Below are positions 1 through 7,621 of a DNA stretch of 36,404 bases, piece by piece. The stretch's first letter is position 1; each line of letters begins with the position of its first letter. The stretch spans positions 1-36,404 of the forward strand of contig JACCRY010000135.1 of NCBI GenBank assembly GCA_013813265.1. Direction: 5' to 3'. Both the position numbers and the translations under genes were made by a program. This stretch comes from Parachlamydiaceae bacterium. Lineage in GTDB: Bacteria; Chlamydiota; Chlamydiia; Chlamydiales; Parachlamydiaceae. A model generated the notes under the pieces. That model was not told the origin of the DNA, did not search any database, and saw nothing but the letters and a program-made list of their open reading frames with translations.

Positions 1-161
1 GAAATAAAGCTGTCAATATTTTGGACTTGCGACAACATACATTTCAATTTCTCTACATTACACATTCCTGAAGCTTGGGTACTAGTAACTTCAAGAGCAT
101 ATAGAATTTGCTTTAAATGTTCTTTTCAAGTTTAATCAGATATCACAAAAAGGGTTCACTT

Positions 162-746
162 ATGCTCGAAACTATGAATAATCTAATGTTATTAGTTGCG
201 GTTTTTGGTGTTGCTTCCATTTGGGGGACAAAGGATAAAACTGAAATTGAATCGGTTCAACCAGAACAAAAATATCTTTATGTTACATGGGAGCATCACG
301 ATGCACTAGTACAACAAATTGCTAATCAAATTACTGAATCGAATTGGGAATTTGATACGATTTTATGTATGGCCCGAGGTGGATCACTAGCAGGCCTACG
401 ACTGTCTCACCTTATGAGTGATAAGGAATTGGCTACTATTGCTACCAAATCTTATAGAGGTCGCAATGGTATGGAACAAAAAGAGTTGGTTGTTTCTGAG
501 CAAATTGCGATGACGTCCAAAAATTTAGGGAAACGTGTATTGCTAGTGGACGACTTAGTGGATTCAGGTATCTCTATCGAGAAGGTTAAAGAGCGCATTT
601 TTGAAAGGCACCCAGAAGTGGAGGAAATTCGAACAGCTGTTTTGTTCTATAAATGTTGTTCTATTCACACACCCAATTATATTGGAGAAATTGCTGACAA
701 AGAAACATGGATTGTTTTACCTTTTGAAAAAGCTATCGTTGAATAA
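162..746 (+). CDS. Phosphoribosyltransferase with N-terminal membrane anchor
   Basis: The protein belongs to the type I phosphoribosyltransferase fold, which transfers ribose-5-phosphate from PRPP to a base. The PRPP-binding loop VLLVDDLVDSG is clear (residues about 126-136 from this start), preceded by CMARGG, the usual first substrate loop. A longer frame opens at 117, but ATG 162 has a good ribosome site (AAAAAGGG at about 147-154, 7 bases away), giving 194 aa. Residues about 5-21 (NNLMLLVAVFGVASIWG) form one hydrophobic segment, so the enzyme may be membrane-tethered; family members such as Gpt and Hpt are normally soluble or only peripheral. The base specificity (xanthine/guanine type is the nearest guess) cannot be settled by eye. 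The next gene follows after 39 bases on the same strand. Confidence 0.8.
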   Translation: MLETMNNLMLLVAVFGVASIWGTKDKTEIESVQPEQKYLYVTWEHHDALVQQIANQITESNWEFDTILCMARGGSLAGLRLSHLMSDKELATIATKSYRGRNGMEQKELVVSEQIAMTSKNLGKRVLLVDDLVDSGISIEKVKERIFERHPEVEEIRTAVLFYKCCSIHTPNYIGEIADKETWIVLPFEKAIVE

Positions 747-785
747 TCGCTTTGGGTTTTCCCCCTAAATTTTTAAGGAGTTTAT

Positions 786-1367
786 ATGCCATTTACGTTA
801 CCTCTGGGTTTAGATGCTATCGATTTTCATCTTCAAGCAACAGATGGAAAATTTTATTCGCTAAAAAATTTTCAGAGTGCCAAAGTACTTGTGATCTTTT
901 TTACATGTAATCATTGCCCTTATGTTTTTGGATCTGATGAGATCACTCGTAAAACTGCAGACCGATTCAAATCAAAAAATGTTGCTTTTGTCGGCATTAA
1001 CTCAAATAGCAAGCAGACTGTTCCTGAAGACTCTTACGAGCACATGATTGAGAGAATGGAAAAACATAAATTCCCCTGGGTTTATCTGTACGACCCCACT
1101 CAAGAAACTGCCTTAAGTTATGGCGCTCTTCGAACTCCACATTTTTTTGTTTTTGATCAGGATCGTAAATTGATCTATTCTGGTCGTGCCGTAGATTCGC
1201 CCCGAGATACTTCAAAGATGACTAGCAATGATCTTGAAAAAGCACTGGAGGAACATTTATCAGGTCATGCAATTCAAACTCCTTTGACAAATCCCATTGG
1301 TTGCAATATCAAGTGGGAAGGAAAGCCAGCCAAATGGATGCCTGATGATGCTTGTGATCTAGTTTGA
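786..1367 (+). CDS. Thioredoxin-fold (redoxin/AhpC-TSA type) protein
   Basis: This 193-aa protein has the redoxin layout: an N-terminal lead-in ([12 protein letters not shown]), then a beta strand ending in FFTCNHCPY, with a CxxC pair at Cys41 and Cys44, a FVGINSNS strand, and a conserved cis-Pro region RTPHFFVFD near residue 120. TCNHCPY is typical of a widespread soluble peroxiredoxin/thioredoxin-like family, usually annotated as redoxin domain or thioredoxin family protein. No signal peptide is visible, so it is probably cytosolic and acts in thiol redox or peroxide handling; the substrate is unknown. AAGGAG at 775-780 places the start at 786. It lies 39 bases behind the phosphoribosyltransferase and could be co-transcribed with it. 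It is followed by the long inverted-repeat element at 1438. Confidence 0.85.
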   Translation: MPFTLPLGLDAIDFHLQATDGKFYSLKNFQSAKVLVIFFTCNHCPYVFGSDEITRKTADRFKSKNVAFVGINSNSKQTVPEDSYEHMIERMEKHKFPWVYLYDPTQETALSYGALRTPHFFVFDQDRKLIYSGRAVDSPRDTSKMTSNDLEKALEEHLSGHAIQTPLTNPIGCNIKWEGKPAKWMPDDACDLV

Positions 1368-1437
1368 TGATGGCCTATGTATAATCAGGTAGAGACAAAT
1401 AGGAATTCCGTTGCGAATAGATTTGCGTGTAAGTGAA

Positions 1438-1717
1438 AAGCCATTGGTGTCTGGCCTGATATTCTGATATTTGCTTTGGCGATATTTTTAAAGATATTCT
1501 TAGTAAATGTCAGAATGTCAGGCCTGACACCAAGGCCTAAGTTGAGGGGGTTATGAGCTAGGAAAGACTGGCTCCTACACCTGAAAATATTACCTAACCT
1601 TAGAGGTGTCACATACAGGCTTTGGTGTCAGGCCTGACATTCTGACATTTGCCACGCATGTTTTAAAATGATTCATAAAGGCAAATATCAGAATATCAAG
1701 CCAGACACCAATGGCTT
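1438..1717. repeat. 280-bp inverted-repeat element A (nested arms)
   Basis: About 98-bp arms (1438-1536 and 1621-1717) are reverse complements with an outer and an inner conserved block. The outer block AAGCCATTGGTGTCTGG (1438-1454) returns inverted at 1701-1717, and the inner block around TGTCAGGCCTGACA (1509-1522) returns inverted at 1626-1639. The stretches between the blocks, about 30 bp each, keep their length but have diverged. No open frame of note lies inside. It fills most of the 606-base gap between the redoxin gene and the next gene. It could be a MITE or a very long hairpin; I see no certain target-site duplication. Confidence 0.8.
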
Positions 1718-1914
1718 AGCCTCCCTCACTCGATGCTCCAGCGGCTTTCTATCGCCTCGAAGGCCGGTTCAACTGGACTGTTAGGCCAACCAAAATGTAA
1801 AATACACAAAGTTAGGACAGAGAACCAAGGATTTTATTTAATCCACAAGTCTTTTTGTTTTGAACTCCTCAGCAACTAATTTATACGTTTTTTTTATCGA
1901 CTCAAAATTTACTC

Positions 1915-1943
1915 TTGCTGACTTAATTGAATTATTGTATATT
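1915..1943 (+). promoter_or_regulatory. Sigma-70-type promoter for the 673-aa orphan gene
   Basis: TTGCTG (1915-1920), a 17-base spacer, and TATATT (1938-1943) lie 31 bases before the GTG start at 1974. The same architecture is found before five other orphan genes in the window. Confidence 0.6.
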
Positions 1944-1973
1944 AAATTAATAATTTAAAAAAAAGGAACGCCT

Positions 1974-3995
1974 GTGAAAATAACGGTAAATAATACGCGC
2001 TTTGATATAAATGCTGATGATTTAAAATCTGTAGATGTGGAATTTTCATTTTGGCAAGGGCGTCGTATTAAATTATGTGGAAATGATGCCAAGAAGCATT
2101 TCTTAAGGTATAACGACATTGTAAAAGGTATTCTTGCCGAGGATGCAACTTTTATAGAAGGTGAAGATAAGCAAAAGATTTATACTGCTCTTAACATCTT
2201 AAAGCATAAAGGTTATCCCTACGAGGGGTCTTGGGAGATCAAGGCAATGCTCTTTTTGAAACAAATGTTTGGAAATATTTTTAGACAGGGGCTTCTTGAC
2301 CAGTTAGAGACCACGCTAAATGTAGAAATTGAAGAATTGAGTGATAATGAGGAGCTATTCACTTCAGAAGAAATAAATTCAAAAGTTTTGTCTACAATCT
2401 ATAACGAAAAATATGTCGACCTATTTCCTTTAATATTTAAGTATGCTGGTCGAACTGCATGTTTTCCGCTTATGTTTACCTGCAAGCTTTTTCATGAGAT
2501 CATCACAGCTGATAAGCATAAAAATTATCTGAGAGACCTTGACTTACTGAAACAAATATTTAGAGATTGTCAAGATACAAAATGGGACATGGATACAAGA
2601 GCTCCTAAGTACAGACCGGCAATACAAACTACTGATATTATTGAAATTGAAAGTAAATGCCTTCTTTTATTAGCAGAATTCTTTCCAAAAGAAGTAATTA
2701 GAATAACTCCCCCAAACAAAATCTACACGCAAAATAACAATTACATAAAACATCTACAAAAATTGGCAACTGTACTCGCAAAAATCGATCCGAAGAGTGC
2801 ACTTAAAGTCGTATCTTCGATGGACGCAGAATGCTATCCTGTTCAAACATTTTGTGCAGTAGCAGCTATCCACAAGCATTCTACACTTTGCGATGAAAAG
2901 CAAGTTTTGGCGATGGGAGATATGGCTTATTCAGATCCAACTCTTATATCAAACACCAAGGGACTATTTAGCAACATTACAGGCTCCCGCTCGCTAAAAT
3001 ATTCAATATCCGATTTAAAGAATTGCGAAAATTTAATGGAGCTTTTTGAAGCCTCCTTAGGAATTCATTCTCCTCTAACAAATGAAACCTTAAAATTAAT
3101 GGGGGAATACCCTACCTCAGACAATAATTCAGGGGTTTTTATTCAAACCTTAGCAAAAATGGTTAAAAGAATTGGAGTCGATCAATTAACTGAATCAGAA
3201 TTTTGGGAAATGATAGTTGATTTATTATGCAAACCATTAGAAATACAATTTAATGATTACCATCCAAATGGCGAATTTAACATGGCACAAAGTCTTGCCA
3301 TTCTTGCACAAACTTTAGTTTTATTCGATGAAGAAAAGTCAATTCAAGTATTAGATTTGGCTCTAACTTCTGTTAATGAATTAGTGCAAGAGGAAAAAGT
3401 AAGAGCCCTAATGGAAATCGCAGAAGCTTTTGCTGATATCGATCAAGATCGCGCGTTGAAAGTGGCAATGCTAACTCTTACAGAAGCAGAGTGTCTTTTT
3501 GCGTGGACTCAAGAAGAAACTGAAGGCCTTTATTCTTTAGGGGGATATAAAGGGGTATTCGATGATTATCGTCTTGATTTGTTTGAAGTTCTGAGTCGAA
3601 TCATCAAAATTATCGCAATGAGTAATAGAGAACATGCAATTCAGGTTCTTGGAGAAATTACAGAAAAAATACGTACTCTCGATGAAGACGTTCATCAATT
3701 GGATGAAAATACCTTTTCGATTGCTCAATTCCCCCAAGTACCTTTTATGGGTGCTATTGAAGTTTATACACCATTTGATCACAAGCGGGCGGCACTCGAA
3801 GTGGCATATTTGGGTGTGGAATGGGCAAAGACCCGAGAGAATAAATCTACCCAGGATGATAATACTTTACTCAAGCTAAGTCAGATTCTTTTAAAAAGGT
3901 TTCCCGATCAAGCTTTCGAAGTTGCTATCCTGATAAAGCGCCCTGAGAAAAAATGCCAGGCGCTGCTCTCCATTCTTCGTCAAGGATGTTATTAA
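1974..3995 (+). CDS. Large orphan protein, N-terminal domain shared with the 878-aa protein, helical repeats
   Basis: I do not recognise this 673-aa protein. The start is GTG, with AAAAGGAA at 1961-1968. Residues 1-112 align with the start of the 878-aa protein encoded at 7622-10258: both have EFS...GRR, a LRYND motif, IYT.L..LK..GYP, and KQ.FGNIF...LL in the same order. Residues about 148-178 (DLFPLIFKYAG..., ...TCKLFHEII) resemble a degenerate F-box. The rest is alpha-helical and shows loose repeats such as IDQDRALKVAMLTLTEAE, with DxxxALxVA followed by a KxxALxxIA-type helix, reminiscent of TPR/HEAT-like solenoids. There is no signal peptide or membrane segment. An F-box-like segment plus helical repeats fits a secreted host-interaction protein of an amoeba symbiont, but this is inference. 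The promoter is of the shared 17-bp-spacer type. Confidence 0.75.
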   Translation: MKITVNNTRFDINADDLKSVDVEFSFWQGRRIKLCGNDAKKHFLRYNDIVKGILAEDATFIEGEDKQKIYTALNILKHKGYPYEGSWEIKAMLFLKQMFGNIFRQGLLDQLETTLNVEIEELSDNEELFTSEEINSKVLSTIYNEKYVDLFPLIFKYAGRTACFPLMFTCKLFHEIITADKHKNYLRDLDLLKQIFRDCQDTKWDMDTRAPKYRPAIQTTDIIEIESKCLLLLAEFFPKEVIRITPPNKIYTQNNNYIKHLQKLATVLAKIDPKSALKVVSSMDAECYPVQTFCAVAAIHKHSTLCDEKQVLAMGDMAYSDPTLISNTKGLFSNITGSRSLKYSISDLKNCENLMELFEASLGIHSPLTNETLKLMGEYPTSDNNSGVFIQTLAKMVKRIGVDQLTESEFWEMIVDLLCKPLEIQFNDYHPNGEFNMAQSLAILAQTLVLFDEEKSIQVLDLALTSVNELVQEEKVRALMEIAEAFADIDQDRALKVAMLTLTEAECLFAWTQEETEGLYSLGGYKGVFDDYRLDLFEVLSRIIKIIAMSNREHAIQVLGEITEKIRTLDEDVHQLDENTFSIAQFPQVPFMGAIEVYTPFDHKRAALEVAYLGVEWAKTRENKSTQDDNTLLKLSQILLKRFPDQAFEVAILIKRPEKKCQALLSILRQGCY

Positions 3996-4190
3996 ATTTT
4001 TTTTGAAATATTATTCCGAGATTGACATCTGTGTACAAGTGTGTCAGCCGAATGCCATTAAGTAATACGCTAGCCAGAATCCCTAGAAAAATCCGTTTGG
4101 GCGCTACATCAAGTCAAAAAACAGGCGTATTCTTCTCGGTCAGGCTAGAAGACAATCAATTCCAGCTTTGGATTTGCGGAGAATAAATGG

Positions 4191-4221
4191 ACTAATCTCC
4201 GCACATTTTGCGGAGATTAGT
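4191..4221. promoter_or_regulatory. Perfect 13-bp palindrome upstream of the Fic gene (possible operator)
   Basis: ACTAATCTCCGCA and its exact reverse complement TGCGGAGATTAGT flank a 5-base spacer (CATTT). A half-copy TTGCGGAGA occurs just upstream, at about 4174-4182. It sits about 50 bases before the Fic start and has no U-tract after it, so a protein-binding site is likelier than a terminator. The Fic protein has a C-terminal winged-helix-like segment that could bind it (inference). Confidence 0.6.
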
Positions 4222-4269
4222 GTTGCATTCATTAGCAAAGCTGATATGATTGGGGAAGAGGATCGTGTA

Positions 4270-5364
4270 ATGTATATTTATGAATTAAAAGAATGGCCAA
4301 AATTTGAATGGAATCAGCAGAAGATTCTCAATAAGCTAATTTCTGTCCGGCATCAACAAGGACTTTTAATTGGTGGCATGCAGTCGATCGGTTTTCAATT
4401 ACGCGAAGAGACCATTTTAGATTCGCTCACGGATGATGTCGTAAAATCAAGTGAAATTGAAGGGGAAATTTTAGACCAATCACTCGTACGCTCTTCAGTT
4501 GCACGCTATCTAGGGATTCAGAGCGCCGCAGCAAGCGTTGTCGATCGAAACATCGAAGGTGTGGTGGAAATGATGCTTGATGCGACACAAAAATATGATC
4601 AGCCCTTAACCCAAGCGAGGCTATTTAGATGGCATCGCAATTTATTCCCTTTGGGACGTAGTGGATTTTCAAAAATAACAGTTGGAGAATGGCGAAAGAC
4701 TACTGTACAGGTGATTTCAGGGAGCAATGGAAAAGAAAAAATCCACTTTGAAGCCCCCCCCCAGGAAAATGTCGAACATGAGATGGCACAATTTCTGAAT
4801 TGGTTTAATGATGAGACTGAACTAGACTTAGTCTTAAAAGCAGCAATTTCCCATTTATGGTTTTTAACGATCCATCCATTCGAAGATGGGAACGGAAGAA
4901 TTGGTAGGGCGATTTTAGATCTCTTATTAGCTCGGTCAGAAGCTAGTTCTCATCGATTCTATAGCCTCTCAGCTCAGATACAAAAGGAAAGAAAGGAGTA
5001 CTATTCTATTTTGGAGGTTTCTCAAAAAGATGGTCTGGATATCAGCGTTTGGATAAACTGGTTACTCAGTTGCCTTGGTAGAGCTATAGAGGGAGCGAGG
5101 TCATCTTTTGGATTTATACTTAGGAAGAAACTATTTTGGGAAGCCCTGGACCAAGCTATCATCAACGAGCGACAAAGGAAGGTCCTTAATCTTTTGCTAG
5201 ATGAGTTTGAGGGCAATCTCACAACAATGAAATGGGCTAAAATTGCCAAATGTTCACAAGATACTGCCTACAGGGATATTCTTAACTTGCTTGACCAAGG
5301 AATTTTAAAGAAAAATCCTGAGGGCGGCCGTAGTGCAAGCTATTCACTTTCAGCAACATTTTAA
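4270..5364 (+). CDS. Fic family protein AMP-transferase (class II, DUF4172 N-terminus)
   Basis: Fic proteins transfer AMP (sometimes other nucleotide parts) to a hydroxyl of a target protein. The active-site loop is complete: HPFEDGNGRIGR, with the catalytic His at residue about 202. An N-terminal inhibitory helix motif [S/T]xxxE[G/N] is present as SSEIEG at residue about 60, so the enzyme is probably self-inhibited (class II). The last 80 residues (KWAKIAKCSQDTAYRDILNLLDQGIL) look like a winged helix-turn-helix. The frame is open from 4168, but the family usually begins MYIYELKEWPKF-like, and ATG 4270 has GAGG at about 4259-4262, so I choose it (364 aa). The longer frame would run through the palindrome at 4191. 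It may be a chromosomal regulator/toxin-like module or a host-directed effector. No antitoxin gene is adjacent. Confidence 0.9.
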   Translation: MYIYELKEWPKFEWNQQKILNKLISVRHQQGLLIGGMQSIGFQLREETILDSLTDDVVKSSEIEGEILDQSLVRSSVARYLGIQSAAASVVDRNIEGVVEMMLDATQKYDQPLTQARLFRWHRNLFPLGRSGFSKITVGEWRKTTVQVISGSNGKEKIHFEAPPQENVEHEMAQFLNWFNDETELDLVLKAAISHLWFLTIHPFEDGNGRIGRAILDLLLARSEASSHRFYSLSAQIQKERKEYYSILEVSQKDGLDISVWINWLLSCLGRAIEGARSSFGFILRKKLFWEALDQAIINERQRKVLNLLLDEFEGNLTTMKWAKIAKCSQDTAYRDILNLLDQGILKKNPEGGRSASYSLSATF

Positions 5365-5512
5365 AAACATGAAAATGTCGTTTCTTAGAAGTGGAATTTA
5401 TTAAAGGCATACGATGTTGAATATATCCATTTTTTTTATAACGCAGTCCCTGCAACGGTTTAAATTACATAAAAATACTACCCGTTCCATTACGCGCATG
5501 CCTGTATCCTAT

Positions 5513-6580
5513 TTAAGGATTTGCCCTCAAGATGCGCTGCCGTTTAAGTTCAAGGTTGCCAAGTTGCCCGCAGGCAGCCATTATTTCACGGCCTTTAGTT
5601 CCACGACGCATTGTGGCGTACCCTCGTTTGCGCAGATGTTGGATAAATATTTCGATCGTAACCTCGCCAGGAGCTGTAAAGCGATCACGCGTTTGTTGAT
5701 TGTAGGGAATGACATTAATTTTTACGGAGAGACCTTGCAAGTAGATAGCAAGTCGTTCAGCGTGCTCAGGAGTGTCATTAAGCCCTTGTAATAAAACATA
5801 AGCAATAAGAATTTCACGGCCGCTCTTACGGTTATATGCAAGCATTGCATCATATAGTTGTGCCAGGTCATGTTTTCGATTAATAGGCATCAATTTATTT
5901 CGCAAAACATCTTCTGCTGCAGTTATCGAGACAGCTAAATTCGGTGTTTCACCCGACTCTTCCATGAATCTAGCAATCCCATCAACTAAGCCGCTAGTCG
6001 AAACTGTTAAATGTCGTTTGCCAAAACCTAAACCTTTTGGATCGGTCAATACCCGCACTGCCTGCATAACCGCATCGTAATTGTCAAAGGGTTCTCCCAT
6101 TCCCATAAAAACGACGTTGCGAATATTAAAACCCAATTGATGTTTTGCAATGACAACTTGGGCTACAATTTCTTCAGGAGTTAAGTTCCGTAATAGTCCC
6201 ATACGGCCAGTTTCACAAAATGTGCATCCTAATCGGCAGCCAACCTGGGAAGAAACGCATAAAGTTCCACCAGCTTGCATAGGAATGCATACAGATTCAA
6301 TAAAAAGGTTGTCTTGGGTGCTCAGTAAAAACTTGCCCGTAGACCCTTCATCTTTTTGACCGTGCAAATTTGGCAGAGTAAAATCTGTCAGCGCTTCAAT
6401 TTCATCAATTATATGTTGGCTATTATTAAAAAAAGAATCTTGTCGATCGATCGCATTTCGTCGCATGACTTGGGAATAGATGCGGAAAGCGTGCTGCAAT
6501 CCTTTTCCTAAACGCTGGAAAATAGTTTCAGCATAAGAAGTCGAAGTATGAGCAAAAAAAGGAATTTTGGTTAATGTCAT
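5513..6580 (-). CDS. rlmN: RlmN-like radical SAM 23S rRNA adenine-C2 methyltransferase
   Basis: RlmN methylates C2 of A2503 in 23S rRNA and A37 of some tRNAs, using a 4Fe-4S cluster and S-adenosylmethionine. The cluster motif is Cys115-x3-Cys119-x2-Cys122 (CRLGCTFC). GMGEPFDNYD follows as the SAM-binding GEP-type motif, and NVIPYN and RRGTKGREIMAACGQL near the C-terminus carry the methyl-bearing Cys at about 337. At 355 aa the length matches the family. The start ATG at 6578-6580 has only a weak ribosome site. Closely related Cfr methylates C8 of the same base; the overall sequence reads more like RlmN, but I could not align it. The gene is convergent with the Fic gene, with 148 bases between them and no strong terminator. 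Confidence 0.85.
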   Translation of the reverse strand: MTLTKIPFFAHTSTSYAETIFQRLGKGLQHAFRIYSQVMRRNAIDRQDSFFNNSQHIIDEIEALTDFTLPNLHGQKDEGSTGKFLLSTQDNLFIESVCIPMQAGGTLCVSSQVGCRLGCTFCETGRMGLLRNLTPEEIVAQVVIAKHQLGFNIRNVVFMGMGEPFDNYDAVMQAVRVLTDPKGLGFGKRHLTVSTSGLVDGIARFMEESGETPNLAVSITAAEDVLRNKLMPINRKHDLAQLYDAMLAYNRKSGREILIAYVLLQGLNDTPEHAERLAIYLQGLSVKINVIPYNQQTRDRFTAPGEVTIEIFIQHLRKRGYATMRRGTKGREIMAACGQLGNLELKRQRILRANP

Positions 6581-6666
6581 AAATATCCATTATATTAGAC
6601 GCGTGAATAAACAGATTAACTGAAAAACCTTTTGCCGGCAATTTGTAAGAATGTAGGAAGTGTTGA

Positions 6667-6695
6667 TTGACAATTAAATTAACTTTTATTAAAAA
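6667..6695 (+). promoter_or_regulatory. Candidate promoter for the W-rich secreted protein
   Basis: TTGACA (6667-6672), a 17-base spacer and TAAAAA (6690-6695) lie 30 bases before the ATG at 6726. The -35 box is perfect and the -10 box is poor. Confidence 0.4.
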
Positions 6696-6725
6696 GACAC
6701 GTACACACTGAGTAAAGGACAATTT

Positions 6726-7094
6726 ATGAGAAAAACTATTATATTCATGCTAATCCCTCTTTTCCTAAAGGTATGTGCTCTTTCAGCCCATTCACACTAT
6801 TACCATCGTGATGTAATCGTTGAAGCACCTCAACCTGCATATATTGCTATTGATACACCGGCTCCAATTATCGTTTCAGGGTTTCCTCCTGCGCCGATTC
6901 TTGAAACCATTACAGCTGCACCTCAAGCTAATTATGTTTCAATTCCTGGATGTTGGGAATGGAATGGAAGATGGGTGTGGCGTTCGCATAAGTGGGTTCC
7001 GAGACCAGATGCAACAGCCGTGTGGGAGTCAGGGCGTACCCATTGGTCAAATCATCACAATGCCTATGTGTGGCATCAGGGTCATTGGAAATAG
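6726..7094 (+). CDS. Small secreted W-rich (YXWGXW-like) protein
   Basis: This 122-aa protein begins with a signal peptide (basic MRKT, hydrophobic IIFMLIPLFLKVCA, cut probably after LSA or AHS), followed by a His/Tyr-rich stretch (HSHYYH) and a proline-rich linker. The last 50 residues contain GCWEWNGRWVWR, a WVPRPDATAVW segment and HQGHWK, matching the spacing of YXWGXW/WXXWXG-type repeats found in small periplasmic or surface proteins. The molecular role of that family is not known to me. AAAGGA at 6714-6719 supports the start. The SMR exporter follows after 27 bases and may share its transcript. Confidence 0.75.
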   Translation: MRKTIIFMLIPLFLKVCALSAHSHYYHRDVIVEAPQPAYIAIDTPAPIIVSGFPPAPILETITAAPQANYVSIPGCWEWNGRWVWRSHKWVPRPDATAVWESGRTHWSNHHNAYVWHQGHWK

Positions 7095-7121
7095 CCTAAA
7101 AAATCACATGGAAGCAGAAAA

Positions 7122-7442
7122 ATGTCATGGATTTATCTCGTCATAGCCGGGTTGTTTGAAATAGGCTTTACAACATTTATAAAGCTTTCAGAGAATTTCA
7201 CAAAGTTGTGGCCGACGCTGATTTTTTTAGTGTTGGCCGTTTTTAGCTTTTTAGCTCTTTCAATGAGTTTGAAAGGAATCCCTTTGGGAACTGCCTATGC
7301 AGTTTGGACTGGAATTGGAGCTTTTGGCACAGCCTTGATTGGGATAGTTTATTTTAATGAATCCGCTGACTTTTGGCGGGTTCTTTTTTTGATCACATTG
7401 ATTTTTTCAATAATTGGGTTAAAATTTGTCTCCCCGGATTAG
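7122..7442 (+). CDS. sugE: SMR family exporter, SugE/Gdx-type
   Basis: This 106-aa inner-membrane protein has four hydrophobic helices. It starts MSWIYLVIAGLFEI with the essential membrane Glu at residue 13, and carries GTAYAVWTGIGAFG, the family signature of loop and helix 3. These match the Gdx/SugE branch (guanidinium or quaternary-ammonium export by proton antiport as a dual-topology dimer) better than EmrE. I found no guanidine riboswitch upstream: the gene lies 27 bases behind the W-rich protein gene with only a weak ribosome site (GGAAG, about 7110-7114). The substrate is inferred from the family. Confidence 0.88.
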   Translation: MSWIYLVIAGLFEIGFTTFIKLSENFTKLWPTLIFLVLAVFSFLALSMSLKGIPLGTAYAVWTGIGAFGTALIGIVYFNESADFWRVLFLITLIFSIIGLKFVSPD

Positions 7443-7621
7443 GAAGTCCTTATCGTTTGTCTAGAAGGATGTGTTATTGAAGGGTTATCGAATAGGGGGT
7501 TCCCTAAAGTAGCTCAACTATGTCGAATTTTACACTATTAAGTTCAGATGGGCTCGACCTTTGGTTCGGAGGCAAATACCATTGAACAAAAAGTCGACTA
7601 CCTCTTATTCATTTACTTAAG

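Noticed and set aside
4018-4167. Possible antitoxin gene before the Fic gene
   Set aside because: No open frame with a start signal; Fic already carries its inhibitory motif.
5414-5791. 125-aa plus-strand frame
   Set aside because: Lies mostly antisense to the C-terminal part of the RlmN-like gene, which has full family motifs; no domain in the frame.
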